DNA of 64,000 nt from Paralithodes platypus (taxonomy: Eukaryota > Arthropoda > Malacostraca > Decapoda > Lithodidae): assembly GCA_032716605.1 (NCBI GenBank), contig CM064560.1, positions 18,211,441 through 18,275,440 of the forward strand, in the 5' to 3' direction. Position 1 is the stretch's first letter; the number at the start of each line of letters is the position of its first letter. The notes beneath the pieces were generated by a model that worked only from the letters and a program-made list of their open reading frames with translations, had not been told where the DNA came from and ran no database searches. Made by a program: the position numbers and the translations under genes. This document shows, piece by piece, positions 41,461 through 53,017 of the stretch.

Positions 41461-44105
41461 TGACTAGTTTTTTGTGGGTGCTGGGGTAGAGGTAGACGGC
41501 TGGCTAGGTTTGGCAGATGTCGTCCCCTGATTTGGCTTGTGTTGTGACTTATTCTTGTTCCACTTACCGTGAGGCTTACCTTATTTCTGCTTTTGCTGAG
41601 TACCTCCCTGCTGTGGGGAAGACCGGGGGTCCTGAAAGGACTGTTTAGCCATGTTAGCATAAGGCTTGCCTCCAGTCTTTTGTATGGAGTATGGTTTCTT
41701 GAACGAGTCCTTCTTAGGCTGGGAGGTACTCTGCGGAAAGCTACCTACCAAATTGTACACTGCTCTCCATGTATCTAAATTTAATAGAGAGGCAGTCAAG
41801 ACAGGGGAAAGAGTCACCTGGCGACCAATGTCTTCCGGTAATTTCTTAACCATAAACACCCTCAAGTCCTGGCGTGCTCGAACAGCCTCCAGTAAGGCTA
41901 TTCTGATGTCACCTAGGGACTGGATTGAATTTTGTAAGAGCAGCCGCCGTGATAGCTCCGTGGCCTGCCTTACATTTTGATTTTCAATAGCTGAGATAGT
42001 TCGTGTGAGCGACTGGGCTATTTGGCGGCTTACAATATACATGTATTGGGAAAAAAGTCTAGAGGCTTTGTTTCTTAATTTGAAATCTCTATCAAAGTGA
42101 GCTGGGGGAGGAGTCGAGAAAGGTTCCCTTAACTCATAGAGAGCAAGCTTGGGGGCCGAAAGAAAATCAAAGAGAGCTTGGGACACCCCTCCCACCTTAT
42201 TTATGGGGAGTGAGAAACAAGAGTGGGTTTCCTGAGGAATTTGGTGGGATAATTTAGTGGTAATGGTAGCTGCAAACTGTTGTGCCTCAGCTTCCCAGTC
42301 CCCCCACGGACCCACACCTACCTGCCCCACCTGCAACACTGGACTATGTGTTTGGTCTAGCGCCGGAATTGTATCCAATTCCGGCGTTAATGCGTTCAGA
42401 GCTTTTATGTCATTGACGCCGTCAGATTTTGTCCAGTCTGCAAACAGTCTTGCAGATGAGGCAGGGGACAAAGCCGGAGTTGACGAATATACGAAGAAAT
42501 CAGGGTTATAGACATTGGGTATAGCCTTAATAGTAACATCTAGTAGCCTACCTTGCATATCCTTTGCCCTCAGTTTCTTGCTTTTGCTCACCTCTATGGT
42601 CCAGTCACTCGGGACCGGAATCTCCCCCGATATTGTTGTCTGTGCCATGTGAACGTTCTTGGCTATAGCCGGAACCCATGAGCAGTCAGGCCCATATAGA
42701 AGCGGCATAGGGCCTTTTCTATGTGAAATTTTGTCTAGGGGAGGAGGTGTGATATCCGTGATAACTCGAACATTCGTAGTTGTCAAGGCGGCGGATATTG
42801 TTGTGTCACTCGCCGTGGTGGTCATTTGGTTGACTTTAAGAGGGGGTATGGCAGTATTAGATTGAAATCTGGTAGGTTGTAAGGGCCTCACTGTTGATTC
42901 AATCAGGGGAACTACCGGTGCCGTAGTGGAAGGGACCTGAGAACTAGGGATATGATACTGTCTCATTACTTTATGCAAGATATCATTAAGGTCATCTGTA
43001 GTCACATATTTAATTTGAGATCCCCGGGAAAACTCTGAACCCGCCTCAGAGCCTTCCTCGTTCACTGGTTGTCCTGAGGATATTTCTGGATCTTCTACCT
43101 CCTCTGGGACTTCCACAACCTCCGTCGCCTCCTCAACCTCCGGCGTTTTCTGCCTTTGTAGAACTACCGGCTCATTCAAAGGCCACACTAAGTCCGGGAC
43201 TGAGGAGGGAATATTATCATTGTTCCTCTGTCTGTCTTGGAACTGAAACCCAGTTTGTGCTTGTGGTGGTTCTAATTGTCTCCAAACACTTCTGTTAGGC
43301 ATGGCGGGAGGTTGGGAGTCCTGTATAATACTAGCCTGTGACATGTCATAATGTTGGACGGTACATGGTGTATAACCCTTATGTTGTTCCGCCAGCACCC
43401 GTTGTGACACTATTGGTGGACCCGTTCGTGGTGCGGCAAGATTTACCTTAGGTATAGCAAAGTCCTTAAGCCCATCCCTGGGATTCGACTCAGTCTCCCA
43501 GTCCCCGCCTCCGAGTTTCCTGATTGGACAGACACGGAGGCAGAGGCGGAGGAAAGTGGCCGCGGCGCCGGCGTAGGCTGGCGCCGAGACAGCGTCTCAT
43601 CCGTGCGGGAACTTTTATGTCCACTCACTGATTTAGGGGTCGAAGTCACAGATTCTTCCCGCCTTCTTTTACTAGACTTAGCCGTCGCTTCTACTGAAGA
43701 CTGGCGCTCTCGTCTACGAGGTGATCTTGACCTGGACCTTGACTTGGTCCTCGGCGAAGGAGATCGTCCTCGTTTGCGGCGTCGCTGTCGCTACTCTCGC
43801 TACTAACTAATTTCTTAGACAAAGCTTTAGTTTTAGTTTTCTATTTGGGAATCGACCTAGCTGACGTTGCTTTAGACACTGGAGATTTAATCACTAAGTG
43901 TTCCCACAATGTTTCGTCATCACACATTAATGCCTAATGGGCCACATCTTTTGCGTAGATATTAAAGATAGTCTTAATCTCCTGAAGGGCTACAAGGCAC
44001 GAATGGTCCTTTTTCTCAAACACGTTTGACCGGAGTTCTGAGCAAACCGTGCATTTCTTAGACAGCCAAAGTCCTCTAGATCTGTCGAGGCACTTTACAC
44101 ATCTG
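41461..44105 (-). pseudogene. gag: DIRS-D gag, main part
   Basis: The 609-residue frame 43410-41581 contains the GEIPVPSDWTIEV...KKLRAKD block (about 42640-42570), the LQVGQVGVGPWGDWE block and the helical block DIRIALLEAVRARQDLRVF. An in-frame TAA at 41581 cuts a basic tail that continues to about 41470. Upstream in other frames are a Ser/Arg-rich region (43800-43450) and CVKCLDRSRGLW...CTVCSELR (about 44100-44030). The extreme N-terminus (MPRFTLC, ATG at 48953) is on the other side of the Rex1-like LINE. Confidence 0.82.
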
Positions 44106-44261
44106 ATAATAATAATAATATAATAATACTTTATTTCAGACTCACACAGTACAGAGGGGACCATACTGGGGTCCATATATACCTTACAGTAACATAAATA
44201 TATATAAGCTACTGTACATAGGCTACAAAAAATAAAAATAAATTAAATAATACCCAAAGGT

Positions 44262-46534
44262 ACAGCATGGTGGACAGAAGAGGTAAGAATAGCTGTGGAA
44301 GAAAAGAAGAAAGCATATAGAGAGTGGTTGGGTAGTAGAGGGAATGAAGATTCCGAGAGACAGAAACGAGCGAGGTACGTGGAGAGTAAGAGGGTGGTGA
44401 AGAGAGTAGTGAAGGAAAGTAAGAGAAGAGTAGATGAGGAATTTGGAAGGAATCTGAGTGTAAAATGGAGGGAGAGTAAGAAACTGTTCTGGAAAGAAGT
44501 CAAGAAAGTTAGGGAAGGTAGCAAGGGAAACAGTAAGGGTGTGAAAGATAAGAATGGGAGAATGCTAGCCGAGAAGCAAGAGAGAGTCGAAAGATGGAGG
44601 GAGTACTTCAGTGAGTTGCTAAATGAAAGGAATGAAGAGCCAGCAATCATAGCTGGATATGGTATGGGAGGGAGAAGAAGAGAAGTAGTGGAGGAGGAGG
44701 TGGGGATCAGGAGGTCAGAAGTGTGGGAAGCCATGAAAAGAGTGAAGTTGGGGAAAGCACCAGGAACAGATGGAGTGTGTGGGGAAATGTTGAGGTATGG
44801 TGGTGAGATAGTGATAGAATGGGTATGGAAAATGTGCAAACTAGCATGGGAGAAGGGGAGTGCACCCGATGACTGGAAGACTGGCATAATAGTCCCCCTA
44901 TATAAGGGCAAAGGGGAAAGAGGAGTGTGTGGTAACCACCGAGGAATATGTCTTCTAAGCGTAGTAGGGAAGGTATACAGTAGGGTAGTGATTGAGAGAG
45001 TGAGAGTGAGAACGGAGAAATGGATAGGCGACGAGCAGGGAGGTTTTAGGAAGGGAAGAGGATGTGTAGATCAGATGTTTACCCTGAATTGTGTTGTGGA
45101 GAAGTATCTGGAGAAGAAACAAAAGGTGTATGTTGCCTTTATGGACTTGGAGAAGGCCTATGACAGAGTGGATAGAGAAGGTTTGTGGAAAGTACTTAGA
45201 ATATACGGAGTAGAGGGCAAGTTGCTGAAAGCAGTGAAGAGCATGTATGAGGGTGCAACTCTACTCTGTGCTACTCTGTGCAACTCTCCAACCCAAGAGT
45301 GAAACGTTACTCTCAAACTTTCTTCTACTCAACATCTGAGCTCTGGAACTCTCTCCCAGAATCAGTCTTTCCCTCTTCCTATGACTTAAATTGCTTCAAA
45401 CTCCGTGTGTCCAGGCATTTTGGCTCGAACGTCCCTTGATTTTGGCCCTGTCACTCTTTCAACTATGGGGGAGGCACTCGCTATAGGCAGTTATGCCTTT
45501 TGCCTCCCTCAATCACATAGAAAAAAAAAAAAAAAAAAAAAAAGGCGGCAGTACGTGTGGAGAGTGAGCAGAGCGAGTTCTTTGACCTGAATGTTGGTTT
45601 GAAACAGGGGTGTGTGATGTCCCCGTGGTTGTTTACTGTATATATGGATGGAGTTATGAAAGAAATACTATCAAGAGCAGTGGATGTTGGTGTATCGCTG
45701 AAAAGGGAGGGAATTGAGTGGAAGCTACCTATACTGCTGTTTGCGGATGATACAGTTCTGATGAGTGATAATGAATGGGAGTTGCAGGGTCTGGTAAATG
45801 AGTTTGGAACAGTGTGCGAAAAACGGAATTTGAAGGTAAATACGGGGAAGAGCAAGGTTATGGTCTTCGAAAGGGGTGAAGTCACAGAGTGTGAGGTGAA
45901 GCTGAACGGTCAGGCTATGGAGATCGTCAACTCTTTTAAGTATCTGGGCAGTGTGTTGAGTAAAGATGGGACTATGGATGAAGAGGTACGGGAGAGGGTA
46001 CAACAGGGGAAGAGGGTTGTAGGAACGCTAAAAGCAGTAACAAGAAATAGGGTGGTCAGTATGGAAGTGAAGAAGTCCTTGCATGACAGTGTGGTAATCC
46101 CGACACTGAATTACGGAAGCGAAGCATGGACGTTGGTTGAGAGACTCAGACCAAGAGTGAGAGCAGTGGAAATGAATTACTTAAGGAGTGCGTGCGGAGT
46201 TACATGGAGGGATAGACAGACTAATGAGGAAGTAAGAAGGAGGTGTGGTGTGGAGGTAGATGTGCTGGAAAGTGTGAAAAGGAACAACTTGAGATGGTTC
46301 GGCCATATGGAACGTATGGAAAGCGAGAGAATGACTAAGAGGGTGTACGAGAGCGAGGTGGAGGGACAGAGGGGGAGAGGTAGACCGAATATGAGGTGGA
46401 AGGATGAAGTGAGGAACTACATGAACGAAGGCGGTGCTGGTTGGGGGGAGGGGCGTCGACTGACTGGGGACAGAGGTGCATGGGGGCGGTTCGTTCGTGG
46501 CCACCCCTTCGGGGATCACGGCGTCAGGCAATAA
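44262..46534 (+). pseudogene. RTE-2 reverse transcriptase, interrupted
   Basis: The first part, up to ...LLKAVKSMYEGA, is 44262-45260; the second, 45544-46534, contains GLKQGCVMSPWLFTVYMDG, FADD at 45740-45751, LRWFGHMERM and GRGRPNMRWKD. The conserved QGCVMSP Gly is present here, whereas RTE-1 has Glu (QECVMSP). The endonuclease is absent because of 5' truncation. Without the inserted fragment the frame would read through. Confidence 0.9.
45261..45543 (+). mobile_element. 3' fragment of another LINE with poly-A tail
   Basis: It encodes the C-terminus RYSQTFFYSTSELWNSLPES then VFPSSYDLNCFKLRVSRHF, stop. This is the usual CR1/Jockey-type LINE ending. A 23-base A tail ends at 45543. It interrupts RTE-2 at GGTGCAA, and the uninterrupted site is seen at 13148-13160 in RTE-1. 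Confidence 0.8.
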
Positions 46535-46786
46535 ATAGAAATAATACCCAGCTTGCTATCATTTAGTTCACAGCACTGCCTCAACCAAAAACAGTGGTCA
46601 TCAAACTACTGTGTTACCAAAACCACTGTCCTAATTGTGTACTGTACCATGCCTCACATCATTTAGCTTCCGGTACAGTATGTTGCTACAGTACAGTATA
46701 GGAATATCGTTACTGTACTGCACTATGAGGTTCAGTACCGGTATGCTAATTCTGTAGAGTAGCAGACCTGAAATCATTACTTAAGG

Positions 46787-48890
46787 TTAAATATAGAGCA
46801 ACTTCCTCCAGTGTGCCTGGATCCTAGAGGTGTACACTATGCTTGGAGTTTGTAGCATTTTAATGATACTGTTCTCAGAAGTGTTAAGGCGCTGAATGAA
46901 TTTATATCTTAGCTTTCTAATGAGTGATTGGTAACAGTGTAAGTTCATATAGGCACATAGCGTACTTGTACTCTCATATTTTGAGAGCCCCAGAAACATT
47001 TTCATGATATTGTGATATGAGATACTTAGTCTATTCACTGTCATTTTCTTATAGTTCCACCATAGTTGTGCTGTATACATTGGTGAGCAGTAGGAGTTGA
47101 ACAATATTATTTTTGTATCCCATGTGCACATATGAATTTTTTTTAATATTGAATTTCCCTGCATGTAAAGTTGCCTTCGCTGACGACCCATATCCTCATC
47201 ATCTGAGCGATCACTTGAAATATAGTGTTATAGATACTTTACTTTACTTACTTCTTCTATAATTTCTTCATACAAATGGAATTTAGGTAGCTTTGATTTC
47301 AATAGAAGGTTAGATTTAAATATTATGATATTGCTCTTTATAGGATTAAATTTGACTGAATGTTCGATTCCAAATTTTTCACATACTCTTAATAATTTAT
47401 CCAGTCCTGCTCCAGAGGGCGCGATTAAGGCTAGGTCATCAGCATACATGAGATGATTTACAATGGTGCTGCCAATGCAGCACCCAGTGCGAGTCTTGTT
47501 CAGCTCCAGACTAAGATCATCCATGTAGACGTTGAAAAGATACGGAGACAATATCCCCCCCTGCCTAACACCATTGGTTACGGCGAAAGAGCCTGACAGG
47601 ATGTTGCCCCATCTTACACACATTTTTTTATTAGCATACCAGAAAATAAATATCCTAACAATATAGCTAGGCACTCCCCTGTTAACTAATTTTTCAAATA
47701 AGGTTTTGTGATACACCCTATCAAAAACCTTACTTGCATCAAGAAAACAAGAGAAAATTGAGCTATTTAGTTTGTTGTATGTATCAATCACTTCTTTCAG
47801 CACATATATGCATTGGTTAGTGCCGTGATTTTTCTTAAAGCCAAACTGATTGCTGCTGGTGACAATATATGCAGACATTCTTTCTAGCATTATCATTTCA
47901 ACTACCTTACTCACCACACTAGCAAGTGCTACTGGGCGGTAGTTGTCTTTAGCTGTAATTTTACCTGATTTATCTTTAATGACAGGAACAAGTATTACGG
48001 ATATCATAGACTCCGGCAGGACACCATGCGTAAATAGACTGGTGATGCAAGAACTAAGTTTATCTATTAACAACTTATCTGCATATTTAAGATGTTCTGC
48101 ATATATACCATCCAGCCCACAAGCTTTTTTTAGGTTAAGTTTTCTTATGGCATTCTCAAGATCACTTTCAGTCACTTTAATGTCTTCATAATTACTATCT
48201 TTCACATATTGAATTGCACCATTAGTAGACCTTTGGTTTACACTGTTAAGTAGTTCCTTAAAATGAGTTTTCCATAAGTCAGCAATGTTCTCTTCACCCG
48301 TAACCCCCTCAACACTGACAGGTAATGGTGTGTTACAATTTTGCATGGATCTGATGTCCTTCCAAAAACAGTTAGTATCCTTTTCTGCCAGACTCTTTGC
48401 AAGGGCTTCCTTCCTTAATTGGTTTTCGTTTTGCTTAATAAATCTAATGGCACATTTGGTCCTAGCCTTTGCTCTTTTGTGAAGTTCAAATATAGGCCCC
48501 TGTCTAGGCTGACCTACTTCAAGCCAATGAGACCTAGCATCTCTGGAGGCCTGATACAGGTCAGCCACATAGTCTTGCCAACCTGGCTTATTGAATGAGG
48601 ACTTATATTTATGGCTATTAAAAATACTTTCCCCCGCTTTTGATAAAGAATCTATTATACTATTGTAAAATTTAATAATGTCCTTTCTGTGTTGTGCATC
48701 ACTACATTTTGGATCCCTGCATTGTGCTACACCATTACCATCATATTGCACCCTATTTAATAAGTCTTTGGTTTTATCACAGTACATTTGGCACTCTTCA
48801 TTTGAGATTACATTCCATGGAACTTTTGCCTTGATGCTATTGCTAGTTTCTGTTATTTCCGGTGCCTTATTAATTTGGATTGTTACAATG
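46787..48890 (-). pseudogene. Rex1-like LINE reverse transcriptase
   Basis: The frame 48890-47228 carries LKKACGLDGIYAEHL, NYRPVALASVVSKVVE, SCFLDASKVFDRV, VRQGGILSPYLFNVYMDDLS and MYADDLALIAPS (YADD at 47435-47446), followed by KVKYL. A frameshift near 47200 leads to 47191-46787 (WDTKIILFNSYCSPMYTAQLW, IRKLRYKFIQRL). This gene style is typical of Rex1/Babar LINEs. The endonuclease is missing; sequence at 48900-49066 is DIRS-D leader and gag start. Confidence 0.83.
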
Positions 48891-48897
48891 TTTATGG

Positions 48898-48953
48898 GCA
48901 AAGACCGGGAAAAGAGGACAGTTAAGTGTAGCGCACAGAGTAAAGCGAGGCAT
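48898..48953 (-). pseudogene. gag: DIRS-D gag, first 19 codons
   Basis: ATG at 48953 starts MPRFTLCATLNCPLFPVFA, matching MPRFDLCATPTCFLLPVFA of DIRS-A, including C7 and C12. The Rex1-like LINE is inserted directly after it. Confidence 0.8.
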
Positions 48954-50227
48954 GATGGAGCTAAAGACCCCCCCCCCCCACCGTGATCGGCTCCCTCACT
49001 TGCTGCCTGAGCTGCTACTGGAGTGACGAAATCCGGAAATAAAAATTTCCAGGAATCAATGCTCATAAGGATAACCTGAGAGGTGTTAAAACATCCTATC
49101 TTTCAAGTCCGCCGGAAAATTAGCTATAGCGCACTGCTACTCTAACCTTCCGCTTGACTTGTCTTAGGAAAACTTAATTTCCTCTTGAGCTGCTTACCTA
49201 TGACAAAGTGTCACTGGCCCAATTATTCCGTTAAAACTATCTGTTGACTATGGTCTAGATAGACATAACCTCACTAGACTGTTAACGCCGGGCCAGGAAA
49301 GTACACTACTGTTAGAGCTGGGCGAGGAAAGTCATGCCGTGCTAGGCTATCGGTTTGGGCGAGTTCGCTCGGCGGGCCGAGATTATTCCCTTAGGAATTT
49401 AGCATTTTCCGCCGGGAGGTTCGTGGTACTGCACACCACGCCGGGATTTTTTGGCTCAATCCTATCGCCTACGAGGCGAGGTTAGGCGTCAGTACGTAGA
49501 ACGATCGCCGGAAGGCAACGAGCCAAAAACATTGGGAGGGTCAACTTGTATGTGAAAGTCAGACCTCCCCAAAACACCCCACACCACCATCAGGACGTCT
49601 CTTGACTCCCTGTTTACGTGTTAAATATACATACACATATAAACGAGGGATATATCTTAGGGTTATAAAAGTATAATAATAATATATATTAATAATATCA
49701 ACCCCTAATGAAGCTGGCCACGAGGCTTGTAGTAATCGTACACTTTGTAGTTTACCTTACCTCCTGAAGACACTGCTGCGACAACTGGCGTGGGGGCCCC
49801 GCGAGAGGGGCAACGCAGGCTCGAACCATGGAAAGTCCCACACCACGTGTGACAACTCTTAGACCAGGGCGTCTGCTATAATAATTCAAAAGCAACTGCC
49901 TCATATAGGTGGTCAAAAGCCTATTACAGTACTGCGGATAGATGAGCCTCCTAACTAGTAGCTGATAGCAATATCTAAGGCGCAGAAAACATAAACAAAA
50001 AACACATGCGGCGCTGATCCTGGAAGATTGTAGGCGCCTGCACAATAGTACCCTATTTTAACACTTCCCTGCGGGCATACCAATGGGGTAGCCTGTGCTA
50101 GCTAGTCTAAACCTGTTCAATACAACTCAGATAAATACAAATGAGCAAGGACTCACTAGAAGCGAGCGAACGAAGAATGTGGCAGAGCACAGGCACGCAC
50201 GTCCTACTGGGATGGTCGCGGGGAAGG
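48954..50227 (-). other. DIRS-D 5' leader
   Basis: This is non-coding and collinear with the DIRS-A leader. It has CCAGGAATCAATGCTCATAAGG (in pieces, 49049-49070), CCGCCGG motifs (49091, 49410), the hairpin 49422-49440, the CCACACCACGTGTG palindrome (about 49838) and CATACCAATGGGGTAGCC (about 50078). Confidence 0.72.
49422..49440. other. Conserved leader hairpin, DIRS-D copy
   Basis: CGTGGT, a 7-base loop (ACTGCAC) and ACCACG. The stem and the CCGCCGGGAGGTT flank are identical to 28898-28916, but the loop differs, as expected if the fold is under selection. Confidence 0.6.
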
Positions 50228-50535
50228 GAAGGCGGAATGGCGTCTCTCTTGCCACGGTCTGGGCTAGAATCCACGTGCAAGAAATCCACGAGATGGAAAG
50301 CTATAGCAAAACAAGTTTTGAGTTTATTTTTTCTCTTTTTATTTTATACAAAGTTTTTTCGTAGTGCGTACCCCAATCATAAGACGATTCCATAAGAGAA
50401 GTTGCGTTACACTTTTGACGTGTAGTACTCCGTTTCCCCGCGGCGGAAGTTTCAAACTGGCTGCCCGCAGGTGCTTGAAAGGAGGCTATTATACTAATAG
50501 GCATATCGTCAATGATGGAGGGGCCACTAATAAAT
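50228..50535 (-). repeat. DIRS-D 5' inverted terminal repeat
   Basis: It is the reverse complement of 30429-30732 with a few differences. On the element strand the outer end is ATTTATTAGTGGCCCC. Confidence 0.9.
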
Positions 50536-51069
50536 AGCAATGTATGAATATTCCCATATTCAAAAATATGCTATAGGGGGGCAATGCTTAGTGAGTTCAT
50601 TACTCAATAGGTGGCGTTCTGAGAGTGAGAATCTGAATCTAGGAGGTGAGACAGTGAAGCACTGGAGCGAGGCAGCTTCAGAGATGAGGCTGCTTCGAGC
50701 CGTGAGTGAATAATTGAGCCCCATGCATCCTGCGAAGGCAAGTTGGCAGGGGCTAAAAGTGCTTCACATGTCTCACCCCTAGACTGAAATGAGACCTCAC
50801 GGGCTTCACCGTTCAATAACGGTTGAATGTACAGGCTCTCAGCCAACTGTATGCCTGAGAAGGAGTAGATGGAATATAGTACACACACATATCCATCTCA
50901 CCATCCTCATTTAATTTCGCTCCATCCTATTTACCTTCCATCTTGACTGTTTAGATCTCTTTGAACTTCTTCCATCCACTTCTGACATAACTTCAGTAGG
51001 ACCTATATATCAAATCTCCCATTATTATCTTACTAATGATATTAAAACATATAGTATTATAGTATTTTG
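50536..51069. other. Non-DIRS gap with a short inverted repeat
   Basis: No gene was recognised. AGGTGAGACAGTGAAGCAC (50644-50662) is inverted at 50759-50778 with small differences, which could mark a small MITE-like element or a foldback. The rest is AT-rich with no family match. Confidence 0.45.
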
Positions 51070-51216
51070 TTAAAGACTAATGCTGGTATCTGACCGTGAT
51101 GCCTGGGTTTGTCGTGCAGCCTGGATGGATCGCCTCAGTTCCTCGTCCATGTTGGTCTCAGCCTCACCAGAGTACTCAAACTGGGCCAACAACTCCGGCA
51201 ACCTCTCATTCATCAC
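51070..51216 (-). CDS. Possible host terminal exon, 48 codons plus stop
   Basis: On the minus strand a good acceptor (TTTGTGTATTTCAG) is followed by an open frame starting VMNERLPELLAQFEYSG, then DEELRRSIQAARQTQ, and stop TAA at 51070-51072. The charged, helix-like composition is unlike the repeats around it, and it lies in one of the few stretches outside DIRS. The gene is not identified. The reading frame and exon status are inference. Confidence 0.4.
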   Translation of the reverse strand: MMNERLPELLAQFEYSGEAETNMDEELRRSIQAARQTQASRSDTSISL

Positions 51217-51249
51217 CTGAAATACACAAACTCAATGTACATCCATTTA

Positions 51250-52013
51250 CAGTCAGGACCCCCAATACACGATTCCACAATGCACGAAAACCCTAATACA
51301 CGAGTTACCCCTCGAAAATAACATTAATTAATTAAACATTAATTACGCGAGGTGGTACCACAATACACGAATCGAGAGCTAAGAAGGGGCCAAATCCGCT
51401 ATTCCCGCTTGATACGCGAGCACGTCTACGTTTCGCGAGGTCCAGGAGTAGCTCCGAAAAAAGAAGAAGACGGGCATACACCTGCCTTCCCTCCCGCTTA
51501 CCCTCCCTCCCTCCCTCCCACAGTCCCGCTCAAGCGCTCATAGCCGTGCGGAGTGACCAAACGTTTGTAGTGCCTGCCACTTTTTTCGCCATGCCACGCC
51601 AATATAAGAAGATAACACACAAAATGAAGGTGGAAGTGTTGGATCGCAAGAAAAAAGGAGAAGGAAACTGTGCAATATGCTTGTCAGAGTAAACTGTTCG
51701 TACGATTTGGTCAGGGAGGGAGAAGTTGGAGAAAATCGTGAAGTCCTACGGTCCTAGTCCTAGCCTATCTACTACTAATTTTAAGGTAAGGTTTAATATT
51801 TTTATTCATTGTTCTTCTTATATATAAGATATAGACTGTACTGTAGAGACAAAAATGTCGAAAATAGGGCCAAAAATGTCGAAAATAGGCCATAATTGAG
51901 AGATGTCACCCAATCTAATTATTCCCATTTAAAGTTAGTTCCACAATACACGAATTCACAATACGCGATGCCTCCTGTCACCCCTATTCTCGCGAATTGG
52001 GGGTCCTGACTGT
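51250..52013 (+). mobile_element. Tigger/pogo-like DNA transposon remnant, 764 bases
   Basis: The terminal inverted repeats start CAGTCAGGACCCCCAAT at both ends. The TA target duplication is at 51248-51249 and 52014-52015. It holds an N-terminal transposase fragment; the catalytic domain is deleted. Confidence 0.88.
51591..51790 (+). pseudogene. Tigger-like transposase N-terminus
   Basis: ATG 51591 starts MPRQYKKITHKMKVEVLDRK, then KKGEGNCAI. After a frameshift comes LSE.TVRTIW and REKLEKIVKSYG. This is the helix-turn-helix DNA-binding domain of pogo/Tigger transposases. A stop and a frameshift follow it, and no DDE domain remains. Confidence 0.82.
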
Positions 52014-52164
52014 ACATCACAATCTACTTACATCCGTTTGTGTACGTGACCGTGTTCAGCAGTAATCGTAATGATACAAGAATAAATTTGTGCAATTCAA
52101 AATTAGATTCTTTGTCATAAATTTCAAAATTAAGTAAAATTAGAAGATATAATTTACCATTTAA

Positions 52165-52597
52165 CCCACAGAACCCCAGCGACGCATGGTTTGCGTCCGC
52201 AATGTATGTAACGCTAAACCCCAGGGACGCATAAGGTGCGTCCTGGTTAATTACTCCGGTCCTATGGCACCTAGAGGGCTCAGATTTGTATGGGAACTGT
52301 GTAAGTATCCCACGCATCAATGCCGATGGTTGAAAACTCCCAAAGTCCAACCGTGTGCGTGTGAGCGCACAAAAACCTGTTATTGCCTGTTATTGCCTGT
52401 TTTTGCCTACCCATTTCCCCATGTTAATTCCGACTTTTGGGCGCATCGTAGGACCCCTTAATGACCTAGGGGATCGGTTTTTTGTGGGGTTTCCTTCATT
52501 TCTAACCCATTCCTGGTGTTTTCTGGAAAAAAAAATTTTTTACAACCTGCTGGTCCTGGGGTGCACATTTATTATTAAATAGCTGGGGTTCAGTGGG
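52165..52597. mobile_element. piggyBac-type MITE, 433 bases
   Basis: TTAA at 52161-52164 and 52598-52601 flanks it. The ends are CCCACAGAACCCCAGC and the inverted CCCACTGAACCCCAGC. There is no transposase frame. Confidence 0.88.
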
Positions 52598-52708
52598 TTA
52601 AATATACTGTAGTGATAGCATAAAACAGGAGCACATACAACACAGATACATAGAAATGCAATCAAACCACATGCTTAAATAAATACACACACAGTGACAC
52701 AAAGAAAT

Positions 52709-53017
52709 ATTTAATAGTGGCCCCTCCATCATTGACAATCTGCCTATTAATATAATAGTCTCCATTCAACACCCGCGTCAGCCGTTTTGAATCCACCGTC
52801 GCGGGGATGAACAGAGTATTCCTCATAAGTGTAACGCAATTTCTCTTATGGAGTCGTCTATAGATCGGGTACCCACTACGAAAAAACTTTCGTAAAAAAT
52901 AAAGAGAAGAAAAAGAAAATTTTAACTTAAACAATGTTATAACACGCTTCCCACTTTGGTGGATTTCTTGCATTGTGGCAACCCAGCCGCTCATCACCAT
53001 GCGGCCATACCTCCTTC
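52709..53017 (+). repeat. DIRS-E 5' inverted terminal repeat
   Basis: The outer end is ATTTAATAGTGGCCCC and the inner boundary CCTCCTTC at 53017. It is inverted relative to 62231-62535. Confidence 0.9.

Larger units (their letters stand above)
44257..46538 (+). mobile_element. RTE-2: 5'-truncated RTE LINE
   Basis: It is flanked by the 12-base duplication AAATAATACCCA (44245-44256 and 46539-46550). It starts in coding sequence (AWWTEEVRIAVEEKKKAY) and ends with HPFGDHGVRQ, stop and an AATA/ATAG tail. A LINE fragment is inserted at 45261-45543. It differs from RTE-1 at only about nine sites in roughly 2 kb. Confidence 0.92.
44106..48897 (-). mobile_element. Rex1/Babar-like LINE, 5'-truncated, split by RTE-2
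   Basis: This non-LTR element has a 3' tail of TAA-type repeats at 44106-44130 and a 5' break at about 48897. It is inserted in the cysteine-rich start of the DIRS-D gag. RTE-2 splits its 3' UTR. About 12 bases of gag are missing at the site and no clear target duplication was seen. Confidence 0.8.
30387..50535 (-). mobile_element. DIRS-D: complete DIRS element with nested insertions
   Basis: The element is bounded by a 3' repeat at left (30387-30732) and a 5' repeat at right (50228-50535), with a complementary region at 30791-30892. Removing the SINE-like repeat, CR1-like LINE, miniature LTR element and Rex1-like LINE (with its own insertions) leaves about 8.5 kb in DIRS order: leader, gag, RT/RNase H, recombinase. 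Terminal variants (CTAATAAAT; TTTAGTAGTGGCCCC) match A and B. All its genes are broken. Confidence 0.9.

Noticed and set aside
44243..44911. Serine/leucine-rich minus-strand frames opposite the RTE coding strand (also 12067-12807)
   Set aside because: They are antisense shadows of the purine-rich RTE coding sequence and are identical in both copies for that reason.
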